From Gimesia fumaroli (GTDB taxonomy: Bacteria; Planctomycetota; Planctomycetia; Planctomycetales; Planctomycetaceae), in the NCBI RefSeq assembly GCF_007754425.1, contig NZ_CP037452.1, positions 6,303,164 to 6,367,163 of the forward strand: a stretch of 64,000 bases of DNA. Reading direction: 5' to 3'. Below the pieces are notes generated by a model. The model was given only the letters and a program-made list of their open reading frames with translations. It had not been told where the DNA came from and did not search any database. The position numbers were made by a program, and so were the translations under genes. The stretch's first letter is position 1, and the number at the start of each line of letters is the position of its first letter. This document shows, piece after piece, positions 56,162-64,000 of the stretch.

Positions 56162-57388
56162 ATGTTCACTCATCACACACCAGCTACCCCTGAGAACATT
56201 GCTCAGCCAACACGGTCCCGGTTCAGTGTTCGCAAGGTGATTACTCTGCTGTTGATTGCTGCCGTTTTTTGTCTGGCTCCGTGGGGACTAAAACGCTGGC
56301 GGTCGAAAGCTGTGGTAGAAACGATTCGAAACAACGACGGTAGATTCTATTTTAGCCATGGCTTGTGCCTGAAAGGCTTCTGCCTCGCACCACACCCGAA
56401 ACTGGAACCGTTTACAGGCACCATTAGTTCGATTTACCTTCCAGGAACTGTAGACTTTCAGGTCACTGATGAATTCATCGATTCCCTCGGCGAGCAACCG
56501 CATTTATCGTCTCTTTCTCTGGGAAGTAAAAAATTCCCTACAACAATAACAGACCAGGGGCTCGCCGCAATCACAAATTTTCCGCTCACTGATCTCACGA
56601 TCCACGGCGGCTCGATTACCGACTCCGGTTTAAATATGCTGAAAAAGTGCTCCAACCTCAAAGTCCTCAGTCTCCATGATCTGGAAATCACGGGAGAACA
56701 GTTTCACGCCGCATCTGCACTCAAGAGTTTATACACTCTACATCTATCTAATATTAAACTTACCGAGTCAGGTTGGGAAAATATTTCTGCGAGCCCCAAT
56801 CTGGTGTTGCTTGATCTCAGTCAGACTTGTATCACAAGGGATGGATTACAGCATTTATCAAAATTGAAAAAGCTGGCGCATCTCAGTATCGCTCAATCGG
56901 AAATCGAGGCCGATACCTTGAAGTATCTGGCAGATGTGAAGTCACTCAAGCAACTGAATTTAACCGGAACATCAATCAACGATACCCATCTGCGACAGAT
57001 CGCTAATCTGAAATCTCTCACATTTTTGTTACTAAACGATTCCTCAATCACAGATCAGGGGCTCATTTCTCTAGCAAAGTTGAAACAGCTGAATCGACTG
57101 CGAATGGAAAACACAGGGATTACCGATGCAGGGATCAAGCACCTGATTCATTTCGACCAATTAACTCATCTCGAATTGTCAAGTACCAAAATCACCGACA
57201 AGGCGAAAGACAGCCTGTTACAAATCCCCCTGCTCAGAGAAATTCGAGCCCACAACACCAAGATATCAGCAAACGTCGTTGAATCCCTGCGCGAGGCAGG
57301 TATCACAGTTCATTGTTATAATAGTCGTTACCGAATATTAGACTCCAAATCCTTGAGAAAGCGCATCGCTTCAAACACTCTAAAGTGA
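56162..57388 (+). CDS. Membrane-anchored leucine-rich-repeat protein, paralogue B
   Basis: A 408-residue paralogue of the preceding gene: the same RFSVRKV...LLLIAAVFCL anchor, a linker containing two Cys, and about ten LRR units (for example ITDAGIKHLIHFDQLTHLEL). It differs by a longer linker before the repeats and a basic C-terminal tail (KSLRKRIASNTLK). The role is unknown; extracytoplasmic binding is inferred from topology. ATG at 56162. Confidence 0.88.
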   Translation: MFTHHTPATPENIAQPTRSRFSVRKVITLLLIAAVFCLAPWGLKRWRSKAVVETIRNNDGRFYFSHGLCLKGFCLAPHPKLEPFTGTISSIYLPGTVDFQVTDEFIDSLGEQPHLSSLSLGSKKFPTTITDQGLAAITNFPLTDLTIHGGSITDSGLNMLKKCSNLKVLSLHDLEITGEQFHAASALKSLYTLHLSNIKLTESGWENISASPNLVLLDLSQTCITRDGLQHLSKLKKLAHLSIAQSEIEADTLKYLADVKSLKQLNLTGTSINDTHLRQIANLKSLTFLLLNDSSITDQGLISLAKLKQLNRLRMENTGITDAGIKHLIHFDQLTHLELSSTKITDKAKDSLLQIPLLREIRAHNTKISANVVESLREAGITVHCYNSRYRILDSKSLRKRIASNTLK

Positions 57389-57618
57389 ATTTCCATTTCT
57401 AACCGGTTCAATATCGAACAAATTCCCCCGGCAGTCACAGATGCCGTTTTGTTGTTCATTTCGGGTGTTTTGGTCCATACTCTGCCGACTTATTCTGAAG
57501 AGAGTGATGTTTCTTAAGCCAGCCCCTGATATCGCCATTCCCAAGCATTTTCTGATCCCCTAAACTAACCGCACCAGTCTTATCACAAAACACGCATTGC
57601 ACTATCAAGGAAGATCGT

Positions 57619-58917
57619 ATGTCTGTCGTGGCAGAAGAACTCGAGAACACACCAGCCGCCAGCAAAAATGTGCGGGTTCTGGCGGCAGGCTTTATTGGCA
57701 ATATTCTCGAATGGTACGACTTCGCCGTTTACGGATTCTTCGCCCCCACGCTGGGCAAACTCTTTTTCCCTTCCGACAATCCCACCACGTCTTTAATTGC
57801 CGCCTTCGGCGCGTTTGCCGCCGGCTTTTTGATGCGGCCCGTCGGCGCGGTTCTGTTCGGACATATCGGCGATCGACTCGGACGGAAGAAAGCACTCACG
57901 CTCTCAGTCATGATGATGGCCGTGCCGACACTGCTGGTCGGCGTGTTACCCACGCATGCACAAATCGGCGTCACCGCCGCGGTCCTGATGGTGTTGTTAC
58001 GCATGATTCAGGGAGTTTCCGTCGGGGGCGAATATACCAGTTCGTTCGTCTTCCTCGTCGAACATGCCCCACCACACCGCCGCGCCTTTTTTGGTTCGTG
58101 GAGCATGATCGGCGCCACTTGCGGCATCCTGCTGGGCTCGGCCGTTGGCGCATTAATCAATACATTCACGACCGACGAACAACTACTGGAATGGGGCTGG
58201 CGGATTCCGTTTCTATCCGGGGTGCTGGTCGCTTTCGTCGGTTACTTCATTCGGCACGGAATTCCCGAACAGCCTCTGTCGGAAGAACTCTCCGAGCAGG
58301 AAGCGTATTCACCACTGAAGGAAGCATTTGCCAGCCATAAAAAAGAAATGTTACAGTCATCCGGCATCAATATGATGAACGCCGTCACGTTTTACACGGT
58401 CTTCATCTATCTCTCATCCTGGCTCGTCGAAGAAGTTGGCGAAGACCGCGCCGAAGCACTCGACATCAACACCATCAGCATGGCGGCGTTAACCCTGTTT
58501 GTTCCCATCGCTGCGATCCTGGCCGATAAATTTGGTCGCAAACCATTTCTGCTGATCGGCTCCGCCGGCATCGCGCTGTTCTCGCCGACGCTGCTCGGCT
58601 TGATGCACCATCACAATTTTGCGCTGATCCTCACCGGGCAAATTGGATTCGCACTGCTCGTCGCCTGCTTCGCCGGTGCTATCCCCGCAACAATTACCGA
58701 GCTCTTCAAGCGGGGCGTGCGCGTGAGTGCCGCCAGCGTCAGCTATAATCTGCCGTTCGCCATCTTCGGAGGCACCGCACCGATGGTCGCCGCCTGGCTC
58801 GTCAAAGTCACAGGCAACCCGCTCTCCATCGCCTGGTATCTCTCCGCCATCGCCGGCATCACCTTTTTCATTATCCTCACCGTCAAAGAAACCAATGGCA
58901 AATCGCTGGATGAATAA
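57619..58917 (+). CDS. MFS transporter of the metabolite:H+ symporter (MHS) type
   Basis: A 432-residue 12-helix transporter. The MHS subgroup hallmarks are present: GFIGNILEWYDFAVYGFFAP at helix 1 (given as GNILEWYDFAVYG), FGHIGDRLGRKKAL between helices 2 and 3, and IQGVSVGGEYTSS at helix 4. Relatives carry proline, betaine, shikimate or dicarboxylates; the substrate here is unknown. Codon use is GC-richer than many neighbours but in line with other plus-strand genes right of 51 kb. It stands alone. Confidence 0.92.
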   Translation: MSVVAEELENTPAASKNVRVLAAGFIGNILEWYDFAVYGFFAPTLGKLFFPSDNPTTSLIAAFGAFAAGFLMRPVGAVLFGHIGDRLGRKKALTLSVMMMAVPTLLVGVLPTHAQIGVTAAVLMVLLRMIQGVSVGGEYTSSFVFLVEHAPPHRRAFFGSWSMIGATCGILLGSAVGALINTFTTDEQLLEWGWRIPFLSGVLVAFVGYFIRHGIPEQPLSEELSEQEAYSPLKEAFASHKKEMLQSSGINMMNAVTFYTVFIYLSSWLVEEVGEDRAEALDINTISMAALTLFVPIAAILADKFGRKPFLLIGSAGIALFSPTLLGLMHHHNFALILTGQIGFALLVACFAGAIPATITELFKRGVRVSAASVSYNLPFAIFGGTAPMVAAWLVKVTGNPLSIAWYLSAIAGITFFIILTVKETNGKSLDE

Positions 58918-59007
58918 AGATCGTGCTACATCCCAACTCAATGTGTGCCAATCGTGACTGACCATAGTGCCGGTCCAAGTCCAGATTAATCCCACCAACG
59001 TGGTTGC

Positions 59008-59148
59008 TGTAGGGGCTGCCCCATGTGTCAGCCCGCAGTGACAGCATGCAAATTAAAATTAAGAAACGAACGCTTCAAACGCCCCATTCTTTACATGATA
59101 AAATCCAACCCTCGAAAGGCGGGCGGACACACAGGTACTGCCCCTACA
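59008..59148. repeat. Imperfect inverted repeat pair (REP/MITE-like)
   Basis: Left arm 59008-59036 starts TGTAGGGGCTGCC and ends GCCCGC; the reverse complement of 59119-59148 starts TGTAGGGGCAGTACC and ends GCCCGC. They match at about three quarters of positions across 29-30 bases. The 82-base middle is AT-rich. The layout is like a paired palindromic repeat or a small non-autonomous element. Confidence 0.6.
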
Positions 59149-59157
59149 CTGACCCTT

Positions 59158-59178
59158 ATTTCGTGCTTTTCGTGGTAG
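59158..59178. repeat. TTTCGTG-type intergenic repeat, copy 2
   Basis: ATTTCGTGCTTTTCGTGGTAG, matching copy 1 at 54773-54803 but lacking its third TTTCGTG unit. It sits next to the inverted repeat pair. Confidence 0.55.
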
Positions 59179-59256
59179 AAAAAAATTCTCATCCAGATAA
59201 GACAACGCGTTTCGACGGTCGACGATTCGAAAAGTTTTGCGAAAACTCTCCGCTGA

Positions 59257-60954
59257 TCACAGCATCGGCTCACCTGTCTCGGCGGCAAATTTCATTTTCT
59301 CGCCTTTGTTGAGCAACACGTTACTGCCTTTCTGCTCTTGCAGTACGAACCGGCTCAATTGCCCGTCGAAATAGTCTTTGCCTGCTTGTACATTCGCATA
59401 ATGTGCGGCGACGGTCGCCGGGTCCAGTGCATAATCGTAAAAGGCAACTTCGTCAATCACGCCGGTGAATGGCTCGCGTCCGATTAGCGTTTCGAACCGA
59501 TCGGAAATCAGATTGCCGATGACCGCCGGCTTGGAGCCGCCGCTGATAATCATCGTCCCCACCGGGAAACGATGGCTCATGCGTAGTTTGCCATCGATGT
59601 AAATCGCCTTCACACCGGTCCATCCGTTATACGTCGCTACGATATGATGCGGTTTACCATCGCGGATTTCTTCCAGCGTGGGTCGCCCCTCTTTGCCGTC
59701 TAACGGCATATCCAATTCGCTGTAACCCATGCCCGACAGAAACAGACCAAACGAAAGGCAAGGGCCGGATCCTACCGTCGGAATTTGTGTGATACCGGCT
59801 TTGTCGTCATTCTGAAAGCTCAGCAAAATCCGATAGCTGCCATCTTCTTTGCGAAAGATTTCGTCATAATCGAAGGGGGCTTTCTTTTGAGGTGTATTCG
59901 GAGTCTTCCACTCGGAAATCACCAGTGCTTCGACGGTGATACCGGTCGAAACGGAAAAATCACCGGTGCCGACTTCTTTACCACCTCCGCTTCCCAGCAG
60001 CAGACTAGCATCAGGTCGATTATTAAATCGGACGGCACCCGCTCCCACTAAACCGGGAACCCGCCTGGTATTTTTACCAGCTTGAATCGAACGATTGCCA
60101 ATCGAATCAATTAACGGTTCTGCCTTTGGTTGATCGAAGGTCCAGAAAAAACGAGGCAGGCGGCCGCGCGGCTTCACTTCAACCTGGCCATCCAGAACAT
60201 GCACGTAGGTCTCAGCCGCCTCGTTGACACTCACTTCGTATTCCGTTCCCCGATCAACGACCTCAACGCTGGGTGTCTCCAGCGTAAAAGATTCGGTTCC
60301 GTTTGTTCGCCGTGCCGACAACGTACCGGAGAACAGCGTGCCCTGGTTCTTACGTTCCATACCAAACAGCGCGGGGCTCTCGACAGAGATATCAGCGCCT
60401 CCTGAAAAGGCCACTTCCACATTCCCCGAAGTCACCTTCACCGTGCCCGGCTGAAAATGGTGCGTTAATGCGGGAGATTTTCCGATCAATTCCCATCTTG
60501 CCTGAGCCACCTCGGAAAGCGTGGCCACTTCATCCGGGGGCACCGCATTGTCATCGAAATAGTATTGGGACGACTCCGCGACAACCTGGGGAACTATTTT
60601 CTCTTGCAAAGGTTTTTTCCTGAGCAGAAACAACCCCACCGCCAGCAGACAGACCACCAGACAAAGCGTCTGCATGATGGAAAGCCGTAGCGATTTTTTT
60701 TCTGTCTCAGGTTCCGCGTGATATTGATTTACCGATTTTTCAATCGCCGACGAAGAGAGCAGTTCACCCGATGTGACGGCACTGGCCAGGCCCATATGCA
60801 GAAAGATATAGTCCAGATATTCCTGCCGATACTCGGGGTGGTCCAGCAACAGACGTTCCAGAGTCTCCATTTCGGATTCCGTAATGATTCCCGAACATTG
60901 TGCGTCAGCCAGTTCCCAGATCTGTTCGGAGACCGAATTTTCGGGTTTGGTCAT
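59257..60954 (-). CDS. FecR/LamG anti-sigma-like membrane protein
   Basis: About 565 residues from the ATG at 60954, overlapping the sigma factor stop (ATGA). A cytoplasmic N-terminal part (about 1-85, with a Cys-containing ELADAQCSG segment and acidic helices resembling anti-sigma domains) precedes one membrane helix (about 93-113). Then comes a FecR-like region (about 160-260, with FTLETPSVEVVDRGTEYEVSV) and a LamG/concanavalin-like jellyroll (about 270-530). It probably inhibits the co-encoded sigma factor and senses an envelope ligand through the LamG part. This is inference from architecture. Confidence 0.88.
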   Translation of the reverse strand: MTKPENSVSEQIWELADAQCSGIITESEMETLERLLLDHPEYRQEYLDYIFLHMGLASAVTSGELLSSSAIEKSVNQYHAEPETEKKSLRLSIMQTLCLVVCLLAVGLFLLRKKPLQEKIVPQVVAESSQYYFDDNAVPPDEVATLSEVAQARWELIGKSPALTHHFQPGTVKVTSGNVEVAFSGGADISVESPALFGMERKNQGTLFSGTLSARRTNGTESFTLETPSVEVVDRGTEYEVSVNEAAETYVHVLDGQVEVKPRGRLPRFFWTFDQPKAEPLIDSIGNRSIQAGKNTRRVPGLVGAGAVRFNNRPDASLLLGSGGGKEVGTGDFSVSTGITVEALVISEWKTPNTPQKKAPFDYDEIFRKEDGSYRILLSFQNDDKAGITQIPTVGSGPCLSFGLFLSGMGYSELDMPLDGKEGRPTLEEIRDGKPHHIVATYNGWTGVKAIYIDGKLRMSHRFPVGTMIISGGSKPAVIGNLISDRFETLIGREPFTGVIDEVAFYDYALDPATVAAHYANVQAGKDYFDGQLSRFVLQEQKGSNVLLNKGEKMKFAAETGEPML

Positions 60955-61490
60955 GAAGACACCTCGCTGGAAAGACGACGGTTTACACAATCAAATAATG
61001 CTTTCCGGATTTTTTTGATCGTTTTATAAATCGCATGCGAGGAACATTTCCAACGGTCCGCCACGGTGGCTGCCGTTTCCTGTTCCCCGTAATAGGCATC
61101 AATCAATTCCCGCTCACGGGCACTTAGTTTTTTCAGACACTGAGTCAGTGCTAACTGCCGCTGGCTCTGTTCTTCCATCATACTCGAAACATCTTTCGCC
61201 AGCTCAGTCACCAGACTGTCACTGAAAATCAAACGCTTGTTCTGATACTTCCGGCGATATTTGCGCACCTGATTAAAGGCAATCCCATATGCCCAGTTGA
61301 GAAAACTGCGGTCGGGATCGTATTCAGGAAACTCTTTCCACAAAATTACGCACGTTTCCTGAAAAATGTCTTCCGCAGCGGCCACATCCAGTACCAGTGC
61401 CAGGATATAACCATAAACCTTCCGATCATCCCGGGAAAACAGACGGAAAAATTCTTCGCTCATGACCGGATTATTCAGATGCTCACTCAT
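60951..61490 (-). CDS. ECF RNA polymerase sigma factor (Rhodopirellula/Verrucomicrobium type)
   Basis: A 179-residue sigma-70-family factor with region 2 (AAEDIFQETCVILW and NWAYGIAFNQVRKYRRK, about 35-80) and region 4 (LSARERELIDAYYG with a helix-turn-helix at about 140-170). This group is typical of planctomycetes and is usually paired with a FecR or LamG partner. It directs transcription of an unknown regulon, possibly including its own operon. Its stop overlaps the partner gene start by 4 bases. Divergent from the DUF1559 gene. Confidence 0.93.
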   Translation of the reverse strand: MSEHLNNPVMSEEFFRLFSRDDRKVYGYILALVLDVAAAEDIFQETCVILWKEFPEYDPDRSFLNWAYGIAFNQVRKYRRKYQNKRLIFSDSLVTELAKDVSSMMEEQSQRQLALTQCLKKLSARERELIDAYYGEQETAATVADRWKCSSHAIYKTIKKIRKALFDCVNRRLSSEVSS

Positions 61491-61837
61491 GTCGAAGTTA
61501 AGTCTATCACTACCAGGGTGTTGGAGGGAATTGGATCGGGAAAGAAATCAGCGCAGCAGAGAACGCAAAGGTGTCTCCGCTATAGTATGTGGCGCGATTC
61601 ACTCCGAATTGGTACCAAAAAATGCGCGATTTTCCAAATTTTCAACGAAAATTCAAAACTGATGGTACTAAATCAAAAATCAGCGCGCCATATACTTAAT
61701 GAGGACGCGCTGTGGCTCTCCCCTGACCCCACTCCTCGAAACAGAACACAAATGAAAAACGTTTAATAACGACCGAGGAGTCTTTGACTAAATAATAACC
61801 GCATACTTTTATTTCCGGTTTAGACCAGGGAGAACGA
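61491..61837. other. Structured intergenic region between ECF sigma and DUF1559 genes
   Basis: 347 bases between divergent starts. It holds the nested inverted repeats listed at 61584-61712. The rest (61713-61837) is the leader of the DUF1559 gene. No ORF in this gap shows coding character. A TAATAAC stretch near 61795 is AT-rich but I could not assign a promoter. Confidence 0.5.
61584..61712. ncRNA. Candidate structured RNA or regulatory element with alternative pairings
   Basis: Arms AGTATGTGGCGCG (61584-61596) and CGCGCCATATACT (61684-61696) pair over 13 bases with one G-U. Inside, GTACCA (61612-61617) pairs with TGGTAC (61663-61668), and AATTTTC (61637-61643) with GAAAATT (61647-61653) around a 3-base loop. 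A second option uses CAGCGCG (61681-61687) with CGCGCTG (61706-61712), which overlaps the outer right arm and so excludes the first fold. Two exclusive folds are the hallmark of a switch or attenuator. Function and strand are unknown; other explanations are paired regulator sites or a small element remnant. Confidence 0.5.
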
Positions 61838-62761
61838 ATGTCAGTCGCTCGCAAACAAAATCGTCACCAACGTACCGCGTTTACATTGATCGAACTACTG
61901 GTGGTGATTGCCATCATTGCTATTTTGATTGCCCTGTTACTTCCCGCGGTACAACAGGCGCGCGAAGCAGCCCGCCGCAGTACCTGTAAAAATAACCTGA
62001 AGCAACTGGGACTGGCGCTGCACAACTATCACGAAACGCATCGACTGTTCCCTCCCGGCATGATTTATCGCGTCGTCACCCCGTCATCCCCTGGCGGCAA
62101 ACGAACTCCCTTCTGCGTGCACCTTTTGCCTTACATTGATCAGGCCAACATTTACAACCTGTACGACCATAATCAAAACTGGCACGCCACCGTCCATGAC
62201 CCGCAACCCGCCGGCAACGGGGTCCGCCTTGTTCCGATTCCCGTCTGGCAATGTCCGACCGACCGTGAATCGATCTGGAGCGCTAATCCTGATGGCAGTA
62301 TTCGTGGAAATTACGCCGTCAACTGGGGGCAGGGGACCTTCGGCAATCAAATCAAGCCATCTCCTTTTCGAAATACCTTCGGCGCCCGCATGCGGGACAT
62401 AACCGACGGCTCAAGTAATACTCTGGCAATGATGGAAATGCTCAAGCCGGAAACCAGCGCAGACGACTATCGCGCCTGGATCTGGAATGATGAACCGGAA
62501 TCCGTAGTGATGACCCGCGTTGGTCCGAACAGTTCAGCCCCCGACCTGGTGACACATTGTGTTTCCGAAGCTGGCCGTCTGCCTTGTACGGGTTCCATCG
62601 CCGGTCCAGATCGCAGTAACGCTTCGCGGAGCCTTCACGTTGGTGGAGTCCACGCGCTACTCTGCGATGGTGCCGTACGATTTATCTCCGAAAATATCGA
62701 CCTCAATACCTGGCAAAGCCTGAGCAGCATGAGTGGCGGCGAAGTGATCGGCGAGTTTTAA
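61838..62761 (+). CDS. DUF1559 prepilin-like protein
   Basis: A 307-residue protein with a type IV prepilin-like N-terminus: a short basic leader, then [20 protein letters not shown] (residues 16-35) with the Glu five residues after the Phe processing site. DUF1559 follows, with [25 protein letters not shown] and a C-terminal [18 protein letters not shown] segment (the H-x9-DG motif). Such proteins are very numerous in planctomycetes. Their role is unknown, perhaps pseudopilins of a secretion system. It is followed on the same strand by a lipoprotein gene and a PSD1 gene. Confidence 0.95.
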   Translation: MSVARKQNRHQRTAFTLIELLVVIAIIAILIALLLPAVQQAREAARRSTCKNNLKQLGLALHNYHETHRLFPPGMIYRVVTPSSPGGKRTPFCVHLLPYIDQANIYNLYDHNQNWHATVHDPQPAGNGVRLVPIPVWQCPTDRESIWSANPDGSIRGNYAVNWGQGTFGNQIKPSPFRNTFGARMRDITDGSSNTLAMMEMLKPETSADDYRAWIWNDEPESVVMTRVGPNSSAPDLVTHCVSEAGRLPCTGSIAGPDRSNASRSLHVGGVHALLCDGAVRFISENIDLNTWQSLSSMSGGEVIGEF

Positions 62762-62843
62762 ACCGCGCCATGTATAACTCAACTTCGTGTCCTTCGAAAC
62801 GTTTTATGCTGTGTTCCGTCATTTGACAGAAAAGGTGATTTCA

Positions 62844-63263
62844 GTGCGTATTCAGAATTTGATCCTATTGTCCCTTTGCACCGCGGTACTGTTCCTGACC
62901 GGTTGTGGGAAGAATGACGCCTTCGAACGAACGAAGGTAGCAGGCATGGTGACGCTCAACGGAGATCCGGTCAAGCAGGGCGTCATCACGTTCATTCCCA
63001 CAGGTAAAGGTGCGACTGCCGGTGCGAGTATCGAATCGGGAAAATTTGTCATCCCTGAAGAAACAGGCCCCAGCCCCGGCGAATACCGCGTTGAAATCGA
63101 TTCCAGTGTCCCCACCGGCAAACAGATTCTGGACACCGATGGCGAAACCATGGTAGACGAATTTGAAAACGGCATCCCACCCCGGTTTAACCGGCAGACT
63201 GAACTGAAAGTCACTCTCAAAACAGGCAATAATCAACATTTGTTTGATCTGGAAACAGAGTAG
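62844..63263 (+). CDS. Small lipoprotein with carboxypeptidase-regulatory-like fold
   Basis: 139 residues from the GTG at 62844 (AAAGG seven bases upstream), with a lipobox LTGC giving Cys21 as the lipidated residue. The mature part, VAGMVTLNGDPVKQGVITFIP then GEYRVEIDSS, looks like the transthyretin/carboxypeptidase-regulatory beta-sandwich found in many planctomycete lipoproteins next to DUF1559 genes. The ORF is open to 62787 but earlier codons place hydrophilic residues before the signal. Probably in the same transcript as the DUF1559 gene, with an 82-base gap. Confidence 0.85.
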   Translation: MRIQNLILLSLCTAVLFLTGCGKNDAFERTKVAGMVTLNGDPVKQGVITFIPTGKGATAGASIESGKFVIPEETGPSPGEYRVEIDSSVPTGKQILDTDGETMVDEFENGIPPRFNRQTELKVTLKTGNNQHLFDLETE

Positions 63264-63393
63264 GCATTTTTTTCCAAACAGATCAACCAGAAGCCGACTT
63301 GTCGGTTATAATCGATTACCCAAAAACATGAGGCATTCCGACTCAGGTTCGGCCCATTTATTCTCCCACTCTGAGAGAAATAGAAAAGCACAT

Positions 63394-64000
63394 ATGTTTT
63401 TTTTCACCCAGCGGAACATCAAACCCACACCACTGTTTTTGAGCATCTTCTGCCTGTACTCTCTCCCGACAGCGTCTGCAGCAGAGTTCCCGTTTGAAAA
63501 ACAAGTGGCACCGATCCTCCAACAGCACTGCATTGAGTGTCATAACGACAGCACTCGCGACGGCGGCCTTTCACTGGAAAGCCACAGCAGTACTCTCAAA
63601 GGAGGCGAAAGTGGCAGTGTGCTGGTAGCAGGCAAGCCGAACGAAAGTTCGCTGTTGGATTATGTGACCGGCCCCGAACCGGAAATGCCCAAAAAAGGCA
63701 AGCCGTTATCCGAAGTGGAAATTGAAACCCTCAAACAGTGGATCAAAGCCGGCGCCCCCTGGCCGGACGGCACGCGGATTCGCGAAGCCCAGCTTTCGCA
63801 AACCGACTGGTGGTCGTTCCAGCCGCTGCAGAAACCAGCGGTCCCGTCACTCTCAGCCAAAAATCAAAAACGGGTTCGAACTCCCGTCGATGCCTTTCTG
63901 CTCGCCCGACTGCAGGAGAAAAACCTCTCCTTTTCCCCAGACGCCGACCGCCGTACTCTCATCCGTCGTCTCTATTTCGATCTGATCGGACTCCCTCCCA
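63394..64000 (+). CDS. PSD1-type cytochrome c protein (5' part, cut by window)
   Basis: The ORF opens at the ATG at 63394 and is still open at the window end (about 202 codons). Signal peptide about 1-30 (PTASAAE). The haem motif CIECH is at residues 46-50 (Cys46, Cys49, His50), and the PEPEMPKKGKPLS loop downstream may hold the axial ligand. WIKAGAPWPDG ends the cytochrome-like domain, and the DUF1549 start LIRRLYFDLIGLPP is visible at the edge. It resembles the gene at 9132-11525 in layout. The rest, with DUF1549/DUF1553, should lie beyond the window. Confidence 0.92.
   Translation, partial: MFFFTQRNIKPTPLFLSIFCLYSLPTASAAEFPFEKQVAPILQQHCIECHNDSTRDGGLSLESHSSTLKGGESGSVLVAGKPNESSLLDYVTGPEPEMPKKGKPLSEVEIETLKQWIKAGAPWPDGTRIREAQLSQTDWWSFQPLQKPAVPSLSAKNQKRVRTPVDAFLLARLQEKNLSFSPDADRRTLIRRLYFDLIGLPP

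Larger units (their letters stand above)
58918..59256. other. Intergenic region with an inverted repeat pair and a TTTCGTG repeat
   Basis: 339 bases between convergent genes. It contains the TGTAGGGGC...GCCCGC inverted pair (59008-59036 and 59119-59148) and, next to it, the shortened TTTCGTG repeat. No gene is supported; a repeat-rich relic or mobile-element fragment is possible. Confidence 0.5.

Noticed and set aside
57597..58340. Plus-strand ORF of 247 codons overlapping the MFS gene in another frame
   Set aside because: Arg/Thr-rich composition without motifs; the MFS frame contains all the family signatures.
58489..58998. Minus-strand ORF of 169 codons opposite the end of the MFS gene
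   Set aside because: Shadow of the MFS gene; low-complexity Gly/Asp/Glu composition.

Overview
The window reads as chromosomal DNA of a planctomycete (Planctomycetota), most like the Gimesia/Planctomyces group. This rests on lineage-typical families: two PSD1-type cytochrome-c proteins (DUF1549/DUF1553), a DUF1501 Tat protein, a DUF1559 prepilin-like protein, DUF1080, DUF1570, a Rhodopirellula/Verrucomicrobium-type ECF sigma factor with a FecR/LamG partner, two Tat-exported proteins, and short mixed-strand operons with wide AT-richer gaps. I see no rRNA, tRNA, CRISPR array, transposase or prophage. The window cuts a gene at each edge.

Layout. 0-5 kb: a truncated membrane/coiled-coil gene, a DUF1570 metallopeptidase, and a two-gene operon of an envelope beta-grasp-like protein and a degenerate actin-fold protein. 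5-18 kb: a DtxR-type regulator, adenylosuccinate lyase, a DUF1501/PSD1 pair, a threonine/serine dehydratase, an SDR, a DUF1080 protein, xylulokinase and a sulfotransferase. 18-31 kb: cytochrome bd oxidase (cydAB), an M28 peptidase, a TauE-type exporter, DUF1614, chorismate synthase, YjbQ, a PQQ-propeller protein, an EF-hand protein, a Tat-exported Gfo/Idh/MocA protein, a gamma-carbonic-anhydrase-like protein and an EamA transporter. 31-38 kb: a chaperone block on the minus strand, in transcription order groEL1, groES, groEL2, terminator, dnaJ, grpE, fmdB, yacG and the EamA gene.

38-47 kb: an ammonium transporter behind a sigma-54 promoter motif, glycerol kinase, a Trk/Ktr potassium uptake pair, an HD phosphohydrolase with a small partner, and a secreted protein made of Cys-Cys-Lys-Pro repeats. 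47-54 kb: dihydropteroate synthase, an SGNH hydrolase, a PfkB kinase, DUF2062, a STAS protein, BirA and a D-2-hydroxyacid dehydrogenase. 54-64 kb: an ACP-like small protein, two tandem leucine-rich-repeat membrane proteins, an MFS transporter, then an ECF sigma/FecR-LamG pair divergent from DUF1559, a lipoprotein and a truncated PSD1 gene.

The strongest unexplained signals are: the CCKP-repeat protein; a nested inverted-repeat region with two mutually exclusive pairings between the ECF sigma factor and the DUF1559 gene; the degenerate actin-fold/beta-grasp operon; the apparent circular permutation of an acyl-carrier-like fold in a 91-residue protein; the groEL-groES-groEL arrangement with a His/Asp-rich tail on one GroEL; and a change of strand composition near 47-51 kb (G-rich plus strand to the left, C-rich to the right) that could mark a replication terminus. 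No known defence or mobile system was seen.
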